DNA of 64,000 nucleotides from Alteribacter natronophilus (GCF_006007885.1 NZ_VCRO01000001.1:620001-684000), one strand, 5' to 3'. Counted from the stretch's first letter, positions 1-8,664 are shown. Notes: a model not told the origin generated them from the letters alone. Numbers and translations are program-made.

Positions 1-277
1 GCTCGGCAGTTTTTGATCCGGAACTGTCTGTCCTGACATTGACCAGGTTGATCCTGCCGGCGATTACGTTATCCTCGCATCTCACAGTGTACATGTAGGA
101 ATTTCCTGCACCGTTTTCTTCGATAAGGGCCTTCAGATTCTCCATGAACGTATCGTAAACAAAGTATGCATCTCCCCGGTCAGGAACGACAGAAGCAAAG
201 AACGCCCGGTTTTCCTGTTCGAATGCAAGAAGTTCATTTCCCGCCCTTTCTGATAATTCTTCAATCTGGACAGTCAT
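1..277 (-). CDS. GNAT-type N-acetyltransferase, N-terminal part (cut by window edge)
   Basis: The first 92 residues are visible; the gene runs off the left edge. It starts at ATG 277 behind a good AAAGGAGTG ribosome site. The visible part has an N-terminal helix, a strand ending in YTVRCED, then NVIAGRINLVNV, the beta2-beta3 hairpin pattern of RimJ/RimL-type GNAT enzymes that acetylate protein N-termini or small amines using acetyl-CoA. The acetyl-CoA binding loop (Q/RxxGxG/A) would lie outside the window, so substrate and activity cannot be judged. It is divergent from the lipoprotein gene that follows. Confidence 0.6.
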   Translation of the reverse strand, partial: MTVQIEELSERAGNELLAFEQENRAFFASVVPDRGDAYFVYDTFMENLKALIEENGAGNSYMYTVRCEDNVIAGRINLVNVRTDSSGSKTAE

Positions 278-485
278 AGGCGTCACTCCTTTTCGCCTTA
301 ATCTCTTAATTTTACACCAGAATTATATTCTGAATAGTCGAAATATAGAAATGTAACAATATTGTAAGAAGAATTCTGGCAACGGTTAAATATTTGTCGA
401 ATTCCCTTCTTTTCAGCTCCGTTTTTTTGACAATAATTCCATTCTTTTTGTGTTATGGTGAAAATGTTTGAAAGGACGTGGGGGT

Positions 486-2153
486 ATGAAGGGAAAATTG
501 GCAGTCACAGCAGGTGTTCTGCTTTTTATGGGCGGATGCGGTTTTATGGAGGAAACGAAAAACAGTCTTTCGGCAGGAGGAAGTGTGAATGTTTCCGAGG
601 CAGATACGAGCATTGTGGAAGAGGTTGAACGGGAGAAACCGGCCGTTTCGGAAGATCCTTCTGTAAATGAGAACCTCGTCCGCTATGGTCCTGTTGAGCC
701 TGAAGCAGAGTTTCCGGAAAACATTTCTACCGATCTTTACATAAATAACGATGAATCTTCCTTATCCGTGAACGAGGATCAGTGGTTCCCGGAAGACTAT
801 ACCGATGTTTCGGGTGTAACAACGTTCCGTGGAGGTCCGTTAAGGGACCGTCCGGCTTATGGAACGCTTCCCGGCGGGGAACCGGGAATAAAGGAAATGT
901 GGTCATTTACAACCGGTGCAGACCCCGACTGGGGCGGAGGTGCTGGGTGGACCGGCCAGCCTGTTATCGTGCAGTGGGACAGTGAAGCGAAAAAGCATAT
1001 GAATCTTGCTTCGCATCTGAAAGAAGATGATTCCTTTACAGAAGTGATTCAGGGTTCGCTCGATGGAAAGATTTATTTTCTTAATCTGGATACCGGAGAG
1101 CAGTCCAGACCGCCAATTGAAAACCGTAACCCTGTAAAAGGGAGCGTGGCAATTGATCCCAGGGGATACCCTGTTCTCTATGTCGGGGACGGGGTTCCGA
1201 CAGGAGCAGACAAGCCGTTCGGATTTAATATATACAGCCTTATTGACGGCGATCTCCTTCATCATATTGACGGACGTGATGAACTTGCTCTTCGTGAGTG
1301 GGGCGCTTTCGACAGTTCGGCTATTGTTAACAGGGAAACTGATACGTTAATTGTCGGTGGTGAAAACGGCATGTTTTACCACCTGAAACTTAACACCGAT
1401 TATGACAGGGAAGCAGGTACAATCAGCCTGAACCCTGAGGAAACGAAGCTCCGCTACAGGGTGGAGGGAAATGAGTATAAGGGTATCGAAAGTTCAGTGG
1501 CTGTGTACAGAAATCTGGCGTATTTTTCCGATAACGGAGGGTCCATTCTGGGGGTGGATATAAGAACGATGGAGCCGTTCTTTTCCCTGCCTCCTCTGGA
1601 CGATACTGACTCCACCATTGTTCTTGACGTGATCGATGATGTTCCCTACCTTTATACAGCCACCGAAGTGGACAATATTGGTGAGGATGGCGACTGCCAT
1701 ATCCGTAAAATTAACGGGCTGACAGGCGAAGTGCTCTGGGAGAAGACCTACTCTGCCTATTACTATCCCGGCGTCGTCGGTGGTGTTCTGGCTACGCCGG
1801 TTCTCGGAAAGAAAAATATGGAAGGGCTTGTCGTCTTCACTGTCGCAAGACACGGGGGACGCTACAGCGGGATTATGGCAGCCCTGGACAAGGAAACTGG
1901 TGAGGAAGTGTGGCGTCATGATATGCCGCACTATGCGTGGAGCTCGGCCGTTGACGTCTACGATGAAGAGGGGAATGGTTATCTGATTCAGGCGGATTTC
2001 GGCGGTGACGTGCGGATCCTGGAGGGGACGACCGGGGAAACGATCACCCGGCAGAACTTCGGGTTTAACATTGAAGCCAGCCCTGCAGTATTCAATAATA
2101 AAGCGGTATTTGCCAGCCGCGGCGGCAGAATCCATGCCATTGCACTGGACTAG
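486..2153 (+). CDS. PQQ-like beta-propeller lipoprotein
   Basis: Predicted exported lipoprotein of 555 residues. ATG 486 is chosen over the in-frame TTG 468 because AAAGGA sits 9 bases before it and the protein then begins with a short K-containing n-region, a hydrophobic core and a lipobox (FMGGC) at about residue 17. An acidic low-complexity linker (to about residue 90) is followed by repeats typical of PQQ_2/quinoprotein propellers, for example DGKIYFLNLDTGE, GEVLWEKT, GEEVWRHD and GGRIHAIALD at the very C-terminus. No PQQ ligands or enzyme partner are evident, so it is more likely a surface scaffold or binding protein than a dehydrogenase. It is a single-gene unit closed by the terminator at 2158-2204. 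Confidence 0.75.
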   Translation: MKGKLAVTAGVLLFMGGCGFMEETKNSLSAGGSVNVSEADTSIVEEVEREKPAVSEDPSVNENLVRYGPVEPEAEFPENISTDLYINNDESSLSVNEDQWFPEDYTDVSGVTTFRGGPLRDRPAYGTLPGGEPGIKEMWSFTTGADPDWGGGAGWTGQPVIVQWDSEAKKHMNLASHLKEDDSFTEVIQGSLDGKIYFLNLDTGEQSRPPIENRNPVKGSVAIDPRGYPVLYVGDGVPTGADKPFGFNIYSLIDGDLLHHIDGRDELALREWGAFDSSAIVNRETDTLIVGGENGMFYHLKLNTDYDREAGTISLNPEETKLRYRVEGNEYKGIESSVAVYRNLAYFSDNGGSILGVDIRTMEPFFSLPPLDDTDSTIVLDVIDDVPYLYTATEVDNIGEDGDCHIRKINGLTGEVLWEKTYSAYYYPGVVGGVLATPVLGKKNMEGLVVFTVARHGGRYSGIMAALDKETGEEVWRHDMPHYAWSSAVDVYDEEGNGYLIQADFGGDVRILEGTTGETITRQNFGFNIEASPAVFNNKAVFASRGGRIHAIALD

Positions 2154-2157
2154 GTAA

Positions 2158-2204
2158 AAAAGGTGACCTTATTTTCCTTAATGGAAAACCGGGTCACCTT
2201 TGTT
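2158..2204 (+). terminator. Intrinsic terminator after the propeller lipoprotein
   Basis: A hairpin of AAAGGTGACC against GGTCACCTTT begins 5 bases after the stop codon and ends in a short T-rich tract. Confidence 0.7.
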
Positions 2205-2361
2205 CATGTCTTTTAAATTCGCGAGTTGTATAAAAATAAATCAACATGAATCTTTCATCATGGTTTATATAGACTAGTTTTCCGCAGCCGAAGATGTATG
2301 GATGTCCGCCGAAAGCCCAATATATTGTGTTTTATCAAAGATGTTTGGCACTATATATTGT

Positions 2362-2390
2362 TTGGTGGCAAATAGTGGTGTATGATAGAA
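2362..2390 (+). promoter_or_regulatory. Candidate sigma-A promoter for the small hydrophobic peptide gene
   Basis: TTGTTT, 17 bases, then TATGAT, followed by a GCATATT...AATATGC inverted repeat in the untranslated leader before the ribosome site. Confidence 0.4.
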
Positions 2391-2443
2391 AGAGCATATT
2401 AAAAGGTAAAATATGCTAGTCTCCTGAAGGGAGGTGCAGACAG

Positions 2444-2533
2444 ATGGATGTGGCCACGGGTACCTTCGTCGTGCTGCTGGTCGGGCTAATGATACAGCTG
2501 ATCCGTCTGGTTCCGAAAAATGAAAAAGAGTAA
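2444..2533 (+). CDS. 29-residue hydrophobic peptide, putative holin-like / type I toxin
   Basis: ATG 2444 lies 7 bases after a strong GGGAGGT ribosome site. The peptide has a single predicted membrane helix (about residues 6-24, FVVLLVGLMIQLIRL) and a charged tail ending NEKE. Tiny hydrophobic peptides of this shape with a strong terminator directly behind them are typical of type I toxin-antitoxin loci of bacilli (TxpA/BsrG and the 'putative holin-like toxin' families). A 5' inverted repeat (GCATATT/AATATGC, about 2395-2417) could hold the leader in a structure. No antisense RNA promoter could be confirmed by eye, so the toxin role is inference. Confidence 0.5.
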   Translation: MDVATGTFVVLLVGLMIQLIRLVPKNEKE

Positions 2534-2582
2534 CCCTCGGCAAAGGATTACTCAATGGGAAAAATAGCTTTTTTTCTGGTCT

Positions 2583-2621
2583 GACAGCGGGGCATTGAGG
2601 CTGCCCCGCTGTCTGTTTTTT
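2583..2621 (+). terminator. Strong intrinsic terminator after the small peptide gene
   Basis: A 12-bp GC-rich stem, GACAGCGGGGCA with TGCCCCGCTGTC, is followed by a T6 tract. Confidence 0.85.
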
Positions 2622-2795
2622 AGTATAACAGAGATGCCCTGAAAAGTGTAAAGGGTTTCAGCGGTTTTGTAATAAATTTTAATAAAAGGCCTGTGGGGTC
2701 ATACATAATACTTTCCGTGGCATAATTGCAAAATCGAAAAAAGAGCGTAGAACGTATGGTTCCCGATGTCCAAGAAAAAAAGTATATCCTTCGTG

Positions 2796-2829
2796 TTGCG
2801 AAATATAACTATTGCGATATAATTATATC
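2796..2829 (+). promoter_or_regulatory. Promoter with overlapping palindrome before the MFS gene
   Basis: TTGCGA, 16 bases, then TATAAT. The -10 box lies inside a perfect 14-bp palindrome, GATATAATTATATC (2816-2829), as expected for the operator of a dimeric repressor. No TetR or MarR gene is adjacent, so the regulator would act from elsewhere. Confidence 0.5.
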
Positions 2830-2924
2830 CAGGGTCAGAAATACAAGGTTAAGTAATGTTTTACTAAAATAAAAACTGAGAGTTTAAAAGTTTGAAGAAG
2901 ATAGGCTATATTAGGAGTTCTTGG

Positions 2925-4367
2925 ATGGAAAATAAAGAGAGTTATAGCAGAGTTTTGATTGCGGGATTATTACTCATTGGAACGTTTATTGCTGTTTTGA
3001 ACCAGACGCTCATGATTACAGCCATTCCTCCGCTAATGGAAGAAATGAATATCACTGCGAATACGGGGCAATGGTTAACGACTGTTTTCATGCTTGTCAT
3101 GGGCATCATGGTACCCATTTCTGCTTTTTTAATTGAGAAATATACAACGAGGCAGCTTTTCATGTCGGCAATGGGTATCTTTACGATTGGAACTGTGATC
3201 GCAGCCATGGCGCCTAATTTTCCTGTCCTGCTTGCAGGAAGGGTTATTCAGTCTGCAGGAGCAGGAGTTATGATCCCATTAATGCAGACGGTTTTTTTAC
3301 TCATTTTCTCAGTAGAACGCCGTGGAACGGCTATGGGGTATATTGGGCTAGTGATTTCGTTCGCACCGGCGATCGGTCCGACGCTGTCCGGGTGGGTGGT
3401 TACGAATTATGAATGGCGTTATTTGTTTTATGGAATTATCCCTTTATCACTGCTGATGCTGCTTTTAGCATTTTTTAAAATGAGGAATGTGACGGAACTG
3501 AAAAACCGGACAGTGGATCCAGTATCGATTATGTTATCTACATTTGGTTTCGGTGGTCTTCTTTACGGGTTTACCAGTGCGGGGAATAATGGCTGGGGGA
3601 GTCCGCAGACGATAATTTTCCTGTTACTGGGAGCGCTGATGATTTTCATTTTTGTAAAGCGGCAGCTTGGTTTGAGCCATCCGATGCTTGAATTTCGTGT
3701 TTTCAGGGCGCGTATGTTTACACTTTCCACGATTATTTGCAGTATCGGCTTTCTTGGCCTCATTGGGCTGGAAACTCTAATCCCGCTGTATATGCATAAC
3801 ATGCGTGGGTTTACCGCTGTAGAGGCAGGGATTGTTCTGCTCCCTGGAGCATTGATTACAGGTTTCATGGCTCCGATTACGGGGCGGATATTTGACCGGT
3901 ACGGCGCACGTGTTTTGGCCATTCCTGGTCTGATCATCATGACCATCTCAACCTTTGCGTTTCTTTTCATAGATACATCTACATCTATTTTGTATTTAAC
4001 TGTGATGTATGCGATTCGTATGTTTGGTTTCTCAATGGTCATGATGCCAGTCAATACAGCAGGATTGAATCAAATACCGAAAAAACTGATTCCCCATGGA
4101 TCAGCGGTTACAAATACCGTGCGTCAGGTTTCAGCATCTATTGGCACCGGATTACTTGTGACAACGATGACAACGGCAGAAAGGGCTGGAGCCGGTCTTC
4201 TGCAAGTCAGCCGCCCGGATATATTCGGAGCAATCATCGCGTTTGGGATGATTGGTGTACTGACATTAGTGGCATTAATTCTTTCCTTTAAAGTTCAGAA
4301 AACCTATCCACCGACAGATGAAGAATGGGATTTGGAGTCAAACGTTAAAGGAAAATGTGCGGGTTAA
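2925..4367 (+). CDS. MFS multidrug efflux transporter, DHA2 (EmrB/QacA) family
   Basis: About 480 residues with 14 predicted membrane helices, the size and layout of DHA2 drug:H+ antiporters such as LmrB/MdtP. Visible family features are the start of TM1 (LNQTLMITAIPPLMEEM), GQWLTTVFML in TM2, the motif C-like stretch APAIGPTLSGW in TM5 and VRQVSASIGTGL near the C-terminus. ATG 2925 is preferred to TTG 2892 because AGGAG lies 8 bases upstream. The gene and its leader are clearly more AT-rich than the flanks and it stands alone with its own promoter and terminator, which suggests acquisition by transfer. The substrate cannot be predicted. Confidence 0.85.
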   Translation: MENKESYSRVLIAGLLLIGTFIAVLNQTLMITAIPPLMEEMNITANTGQWLTTVFMLVMGIMVPISAFLIEKYTTRQLFMSAMGIFTIGTVIAAMAPNFPVLLAGRVIQSAGAGVMIPLMQTVFLLIFSVERRGTAMGYIGLVISFAPAIGPTLSGWVVTNYEWRYLFYGIIPLSLLMLLLAFFKMRNVTELKNRTVDPVSIMLSTFGFGGLLYGFTSAGNNGWGSPQTIIFLLLGALMIFIFVKRQLGLSHPMLEFRVFRARMFTLSTIICSIGFLGLIGLETLIPLYMHNMRGFTAVEAGIVLLPGALITGFMAPITGRIFDRYGARVLAIPGLIIMTISTFAFLFIDTSTSILYLTVMYAIRMFGFSMVMMPVNTAGLNQIPKKLIPHGSAVTNTVRQVSASIGTGLLVTTMTTAERAGAGLLQVSRPDIFGAIIAFGMIGVLTLVALILSFKVQKTYPPTDEEWDLESNVKGKCAG

Positions 4368-4389
4368 CAATAGCTGGTGATTGAGCAGA

Positions 4390-4419
4390 AAGCAAGGGGA
4401 TGGACCTCTTGCTTTTTTT
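4390..4419 (+). terminator. Intrinsic terminator after the MFS gene
   Basis: AAGCAAGGGG pairs with CCTCTTGCTT around a 5-base loop and is followed by T7. Confidence 0.8.
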
Positions 4420-4478
4420 CTGTTTGTAAAGATATGAATACATTGGCTGTGAATGCTTTCTATTCGTTACGTGGGACT

Positions 4479-4589
4479 CTAATCCTTCTGGCTAAGCATC
4501 AATCGTTCAAATATTGCTGTAGGCGACATTTCATAACTTGCTTTGAATTTTAATTTAATTTGTCGCAGTGGATCTTCCTTGCATGCGTT
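4479..4589 (-). pseudogene. Possible C-terminal remnant of a lost gene
   Basis: Reading the minus strand from about 4589 to a TAG at 4481-4479 gives 36 residues with a protein-like ending (YEMSPTAIFERLMLSQKD) but no start codon or ribosome site, and a stop lies immediately upstream. The tail vaguely recalls helix-rich ImmA/XRE-type C-termini. It may be debris from an element once inserted beside tRNA-Sec, or chance. Confidence 0.2.
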
Positions 4590-4607
4590 TTACTGGTTTT
4601 TTAGCAT

Positions 4608-4643
4608 AAAAAAAAACCTCCTGCTTATTTGTAGAAGGCTAAA
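4608..4643 (-). terminator. Weak terminator-like hairpin downstream of tRNA-Sec
   Basis: On the minus strand GCCTTCT pairs with AGGAGG (one G-U) and is followed by a run of nine T. It is placed to end the tRNA-Sec transcript. Confidence 0.4.
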
Positions 4644-4750
4644 GATGAAAGACCATTTAGGTTTCGGCAAGAGGTCTGCCCAGGTCACAGGCTGCACCTG
4701 CGATAAAACCTTGGCAGTCAATTATGTAAGTGCAAGGGAAGACCTTGTTT

Positions 4751-4846
4751 TGGCGGGACCGTATGGGAATCGAACCCACCGGAGACGGCACGCGCCTCCC
4801 AAAGGTTTTGAAGACCCCGGCAAGCACCAGCATTACAACCGGTCCC
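4751..4846 (-). tRNA. selC: tRNA-Sec (anticodon UCA)
   Basis: This 96-nt minus-strand tRNA has encoded CCA (4753-4751). The acceptor strand GGGACCG pairs with CGGTCCC, the discriminator is G, and the T-arm is GGGTTCGATTCCC. The anticodon loop CTTCAAA carries UCA, which reads UGA. A long variable arm (GGAGGCG...CGTCTCC) and an enlarged D-arm give the oversized form typical of bacterial tRNA-Sec. It is charged with serine and then converted to selenocysteinyl-tRNA by SelA. It is divergent from selB, whose start lies 80 bases away. Confidence 0.93.
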
Positions 4847-4925
4847 ATTGCTTTACAGGATAGTTTACACTACATAATATTAGTATTATATGAGAAGTTT
4901 GGCAAGCGGGGAGGTGGATTGAATC

Positions 4926-6794
4926 GTGAAGCGTCATTTCACTATAGGCATGGCCGGTCACATTGATCACGGAAAAACGGCACTTACGAAAGCACTGACG
5001 GGATTCGATACGGACCGTCTAAAGGAGGAAAAAGAAAGAGGGGTTTCCATTGAACCGGGTTTTGCGCCACTTGAGCTGAGCAGCAGAGTACACGCTTCGA
5101 TCATTGACGTTCCCGGACATGAGCGTTTTATCCGTCAGATGATTGCCGGTTCCTCGGGCATTGATCTTGTCGTACTGGCTGTAGCTGCCGATGAAGGGGT
5201 CATGCCCCAGACAAGGGAGCATGCTGAAATTCTGGGGCTGCTCGGGATCACCACTGGTATGGTGGCAATTACGAAAGCCGGACGTGTTGACAGGGAGCTT
5301 CTTGAACTGGCTGAAGAGGATATCCGCGATCAGCTGGCAGGCACTGTTTTCGGTAAAGCTCCGGTGTATTCCCTGGACAGCGTGGATGGAACCGGGGTGG
5401 AGGATCTGAGGAAGGCAGTTGCCGGAAAACTGGAGGAAATGAAGGAGAGAAATCCGGAGGGGCTGTTCAGGATGCCAATTGATCAGGCATTTTCCATTCA
5501 CGGTCAGGGGACCATTATCAGAGGAACGATTTTTGAAGGCTCTGTAAAGGAAGGGGATGAAGTTGAAATTCTCCCCTCAGGAAAGAAAGTCAGGTGCAGA
5601 CAGATCCAGATCCATAATGAAAGATCGGGCACCGGAGTAGCGGGACAGCGTGCTGCTGTTAATCTGTCCGGAATATCTGCAGAAGAGGTGCAGAGAGGCG
5701 ATGTCCTTTCCCACCCGGGCAGGCTCAGGACATCACGTGTTATCGATGTGGAACTTTGGACTGCACCCGGTGCGGAATTTACGATGAAACAGCGGGCGGA
5801 GGTATTCTTTTATACCGGAACCGCTGAAGTGTATGGAAAAATTGTGTTTTTTGACCGGAATGAACTTTCAGGAGATGTGGAAGGAGAGCGGGTTTACTGC
5901 CAGATCCGTCTCGAGCACCCTGTTACTGCAGGACGGGACGACCGCTTTATTATACGGCGTCCTTCACCTGCCCTCACCCTTGGCGGCGGCACCATTATCG
6001 ACGCAAACGGAAGCCGTTACCGTTTCGGAAGCGAAACAGTCGGAATGCTGCGGCAGAAGATGGAGGGCTCACCTGGGGAAAGGGCCGAAAACACACTCAG
6101 GAAATTCCCGGGGCTCAAAAGGGACGAGCTTGCCGTGAGGGCCGGAATCACTCCGGAGCAGACAGATCGGCTTGATGGTGTGCTCCGGTTCGGACAGCGG
6201 ATTGTTCTGAAGGAGACATTCGATCTGCTCACTCGTCAGCTTACTGAGGAAACACAGAAATATCACGAACAGTATCCACTCAGGAAAGGGATCCCTAAAA
6301 TCACGCTGGAATCCCGTCTGAACGGCCTGGACACCAGGCTGCAGCAGGAGGTGACGGCCTACGGTGCTGAAAACGGCTGTCTCATTCAGGAAAATGACAC
6401 GATCAGAACGCAGGGTTTTAAACCCGGCTATCCACCGAGCTGGCAGAAGAGAATGGAGCAGGCAGAAGCCCGCCTCCAAAATGCAGGCCTTGAGGTGCCT
6501 CCATGGGACGACGTAATAAAAGACGCGGGAATCCCGGCGGATCTTTCGGAGGATTTTCAGCAGTTTCTTGTGAGGGAAAAAGGTTATTATATCCTGGATG
6601 AAAAACATGTACTGCCACCGGACGAGGTGGACAGGGCTGTCACGAAGATGCGATCGGGTACAGAAGGGGATTTTACGCTCCAGGAAGCAAAGTCAGTCCT
6701 TCAGGTGACGAGAAAGTACCTTGTTCCTTTTCTGGAAATGCTGGACAATGCCGGGGTGACGGAAAGAAGGGAAAACAGGAGAGTGTGGAAGTGA
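4926..6794 (+). CDS. selB: Selenocysteine-specific translation elongation factor SelB
   Basis: A 622-residue GTPase that brings Sec-tRNA to UGA codons by also binding a SECIS hairpin in the mRNA. The EF-Tu-like G domain has GHIDHGKT (residues 11-18), the RGVSIEPGF switch I region and DVPGHE (61-66); the NKxD box is TKAGRVD here, a usual SelB variation. Domains 2 and 3 follow, then a C-terminal half of about 270 residues matching the four winged helices that bind SECIS RNA. GTG 4926 is the start, with GAGGTGG 8 bases upstream. It is divergent from tRNA-Sec and convergent with selD. Confidence 0.95.
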   Translation: MKRHFTIGMAGHIDHGKTALTKALTGFDTDRLKEEKERGVSIEPGFAPLELSSRVHASIIDVPGHERFIRQMIAGSSGIDLVVLAVAADEGVMPQTREHAEILGLLGITTGMVAITKAGRVDRELLELAEEDIRDQLAGTVFGKAPVYSLDSVDGTGVEDLRKAVAGKLEEMKERNPEGLFRMPIDQAFSIHGQGTIIRGTIFEGSVKEGDEVEILPSGKKVRCRQIQIHNERSGTGVAGQRAAVNLSGISAEEVQRGDVLSHPGRLRTSRVIDVELWTAPGAEFTMKQRAEVFFYTGTAEVYGKIVFFDRNELSGDVEGERVYCQIRLEHPVTAGRDDRFIIRRPSPALTLGGGTIIDANGSRYRFGSETVGMLRQKMEGSPGERAENTLRKFPGLKRDELAVRAGITPEQTDRLDGVLRFGQRIVLKETFDLLTRQLTEETQKYHEQYPLRKGIPKITLESRLNGLDTRLQQEVTAYGAENGCLIQENDTIRTQGFKPGYPPSWQKRMEQAEARLQNAGLEVPPWDDVIKDAGIPADLSEDFQQFLVREKGYYILDEKHVLPPDEVDRAVTKMRSGTEGDFTLQEAKSVLQVTRKYLVPFLEMLDNAGVTERRENRRVWK

Positions 6795-6814
6795 TTTAAC
6801 CGGGGCCGCACTGA

Positions 6815-7055
6815 AGTGAAAAAAGGCTGGGACTTAGTGTTTTCAGAGGTAAATCCGAACAATCTGTAAGCGGTGCACGTAAACCGCTGCTGAAATATTC
6901 GCCGCTTTCCGCGGGAAGCGGCTGAGCCTCCTCGTGCTTCGCTGCTTAAGGGGTCTCACCTGCGCTTTTCCTCCCGCAGGAGTCAGCGAATATTTCATCC
7001 GCTTGTCAGCTTTTCTTCGAATTCTCATCTGAAATTATGTCCCAGCCTCTTTCTT
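6815..7055. repeat. Palindromic intergenic repeat, copy 1 (between selB and selD)
   Basis: The outer arms AGGCTGGGAC (6824-6833) and GTCCCAGCCT (7039-7048) are exact inverted repeats. An inner pair, GAAATATTCGC and GCGAATATTTC, is also exact. The core contains TTTCCGCGGGAAGCGGCT and CTCCCGCAGGAGTC, shared with the other copies in this window. It fills the gap between two convergent genes and ends in a T-rich tract, so it may also work as a terminator. Confidence 0.75.
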
Positions 7056-7058
7056 TTT

Positions 7059-8132
7059 TCAGAGCACATTCAGTTTCGTTTCACTATCCTTTTTTACAGT
7101 GCCGATGATGGAGCATTCACAGCCGGGAAGCTTATTGAACGCTTCTTCAAACGACCGTGCCTCCTCCGGGGAAAGGGAGATGAGCAGACCGCCGGATGTC
7201 ATGGCATCGAAAAGGATCCACTGCACGGCTTCCGGGACTGTATTGCTTACAGAAACTGCCTGCATGTCCTCCAGCCACTTGCGGTTCGCTTTCGTACCTC
7301 CGGGTATGACGCCTTTTTCCGCCAGCTTTTCTGCACCACTGAGAACAGGGACTGCATCGGAATGAATCTCAAAAGTCACGCTGCTCGCCTGTGCCATTTC
7401 ATAGGCATGACCGAGAAGGCCAAACCCTGTAATATCCGTAACAGCATGCGGCGTAAAGTCTTCCAGAAGCTCGCATGCCTGTTTATTCAGCCGGGCCATC
7501 ACAGAGATCACTTCTTCAATCTGGGCTCCAGTAACAATATCTTTTTTTATCCCGGTTGTAATGATGCCGCCTCCAACAGGTTTTGTGAGGACGAGCAGAT
7601 CCCCGGGTCTGGCGCCGCGGTTACGGAAAATTCGTTCCGGGTGCACGGTGCCTGTTACGCTGAGACCGAACTTCGGCTCGCTGTCATCAATCGAATGGCC
7701 GCCGGCCACTACAGCACCGGCTTCTTTCACTTTACTCTGGGAACCGGCAAGAATTTCCGACAGTATGTCCGGGGACAGTTTTTTAACGGGAAATCCTGCA
7801 AGGTTCAGAACCGAAACAGGTTTGCCGCCCATGGCATACACGTCACTGAGTGCATTTGCGGCAGCAATCTGGCCGAATGCGTATGGATCGTCAACGACTG
7901 GGGTAAAATAATCTGCAGTCTGAACAATTGCAAGATCTTTATTCAGTCTGACTACACCGCCGTCGTCCGATGTTTCATGCCCCACCAGAAGGTCGGGATG
8001 TGGTTTTTCTTCAGGTAAACGGCGCAGAACCTGCGCCAGGTCGCCGGGACCAAGTTTGCATCCTCAGCCGGCTTTTGTGGACAGGGAAGTCAGTTTAAGC
8101 TGATCATCAGCTGGATTTCGCTCGTCGGTCAT
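7059..8132 (-). CDS. selD: Selenophosphate synthase SelD, itself a selenoprotein (in-frame TGA = Sec)
   Basis: SelD makes selenophosphate, the selenium donor for Sec-tRNA, from selenide and ATP. Read through one TGA, the gene gives 357 residues, the normal SelD length. It starts at ATG 8132 after AAGGAGG. Codon 23 (8066-8064) is TGA within AG-U-GCKLGP, exactly where SelD enzymes have the catalytic Cys or Sec. Conserved features after it include the ATP/Mg region HETSDDGG, VYAMGGKP, AGGHSIDDSEP and DITGFGLLGHAYEMA. A perfect hairpin (8037-8021) 33 bases after the UGA fits a bacterial SECIS. A conventional gene call would start at the later ATG 7985 and lose the active site. Confidence 0.95.
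8021..8037 (-). promoter_or_regulatory. bSECIS-like hairpin in selD mRNA
   Basis: GGCGCAG-GTT-CTGCGCC is a perfect 7-bp stem with a GUU loop. The loop G is 34 nt after the UGA codon, inside the 16-37 nt window known for bacterial SECIS elements, which need a G near the start of the apical loop. Confidence 0.7.
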
Positions 8133-8232
8133 AAAAGGCCACCTCCTTGGCAGTATAGTTGAAGTGCCTGCCACCTTAGTATAAACTAAGCACTAACCAT
8201 TTGAAAAAAATTCTGATAAAGGAGTTTTTCCC

Positions 8233-8472
8233 ATGAGTTACAAAGTGAGTATTGAATTCTGCATGCAGTGAAACTACGCACCTAAAGCTGCGAGTTTCGC
8301 AGAACAGCTGTTATCGCATTTCAGACATGACGTAGAAAAGCTGGAACTCATTCCGGCTTCAGGCGGTGCATTCGAGGTCACCGTAAACGGGAAAAAACTG
8401 TATTCAAAACTGGACAGCGGTGAATTTCCCGATGCAGACCGCTTCATCGCATCAATGGAGGAATCCGGATAG
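8233..8472 (+). CDS. SelW-like (Rdx/SelT-SelW-SelH family) selenoprotein with CxxU motif
   Basis: A 79-residue protein read from ATG 8233 (AAGGAG just upstream) through one TGA at 8269-8271 (codon 13) to TAG 8472. The sequence around it is EFCMQ-U-NYAPKAASFAEQLL: the thioredoxin-like CxxC/CxxU redox motif at the end of the first strand, followed by the long first helix. Bacterial cysteine homologues have CxQCNYxPRA at this place. The C-terminus has FEVTVNGKKLYSKLDSGEFP, also typical of the family. The likely role is a small thiol/selenol oxidoreductase; its partner is unknown. It is divergent from selD, 100 bases away, and has its own terminator. Ordinary gene callers would miss it. Confidence 0.92.
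8288..8302 (+). promoter_or_regulatory. bSECIS-like hairpin in the SelW-like gene
   Basis: CTGCGA-GTT-TCGCAG is a perfect 6-bp stem with a GUU loop. The loop G at 8294 is 23 nt after the UGA. The loop is identical to that of the selD hairpin and the stems share the CTGCG/CGCAG core. Confidence 0.7.
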
Positions 8473-8478
8473 GTTTTT

Positions 8479-8510
8479 GGGCTGTTCGCCGTGTGAACAG
8501 CCCTGTTTTT
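8479..8510 (+). terminator. Intrinsic terminator after the SelW-like gene
   Basis: GGGCTGTTC pairs with GAACAGCCC around GCCGTGT and is followed by TGT5. Confidence 0.8.
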
Positions 8511-8532
8511 ACTTAAGCAGGGAGGAATGATT

Positions 8533-8664
8533 TTGAAACGACTTATTGCCGCAGGAGCAGGTATAGGACTGACCGTATATGCTGCCGGGCTGCTGATGGA
8601 TTACAGGGAGCGTATGAAGATTGACGAAGAGCGCAGGCTGCACGCCGACCGTAAAAAAAGGTGA
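8533..8664 (+). CDS. Small membrane-anchored protein of unknown function (43 residues)
   Basis: TTG 8533 has GGAGG 7 bases upstream; an in-frame ATG at 8527 is too close to that site. One N-terminal hydrophobic segment (LIAAGAGIGLTVYAAGLLM) is followed by a highly charged tail (YRERMKIDEERR, ending DRKKR). It looks like a bitopic membrane peptide with a cytosolic basic tail. No family is recognised. It lies between the two selenium gene pairs, but nothing shows that it belongs to the Sec pathway. Confidence 0.5.
   Translation: MKRLIAAGAGIGLTVYAAGLLMDYRERMKIDEERRLHADRKKR

Noticed and set aside
1494-2135. Minus-strand frame within the propeller lipoprotein gene
   Set aside because: Antisense to a gene with clear lipobox and repeats; composition is unlike a real protein.
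4543-4863. Frames across the tRNA-Sec gene, on both strands
   Set aside because: They consist mostly of tRNA sequence; the tRNA fold with a UCA anticodon explains this stretch.
7059-8472. selD and the SelW-like gene as pseudogenes with premature stops
   Set aside because: Each has a single TGA placed exactly at the catalytic Cys site, an intact frame after it, a good ribosome site, a following hairpin and a full Sec machinery next door.
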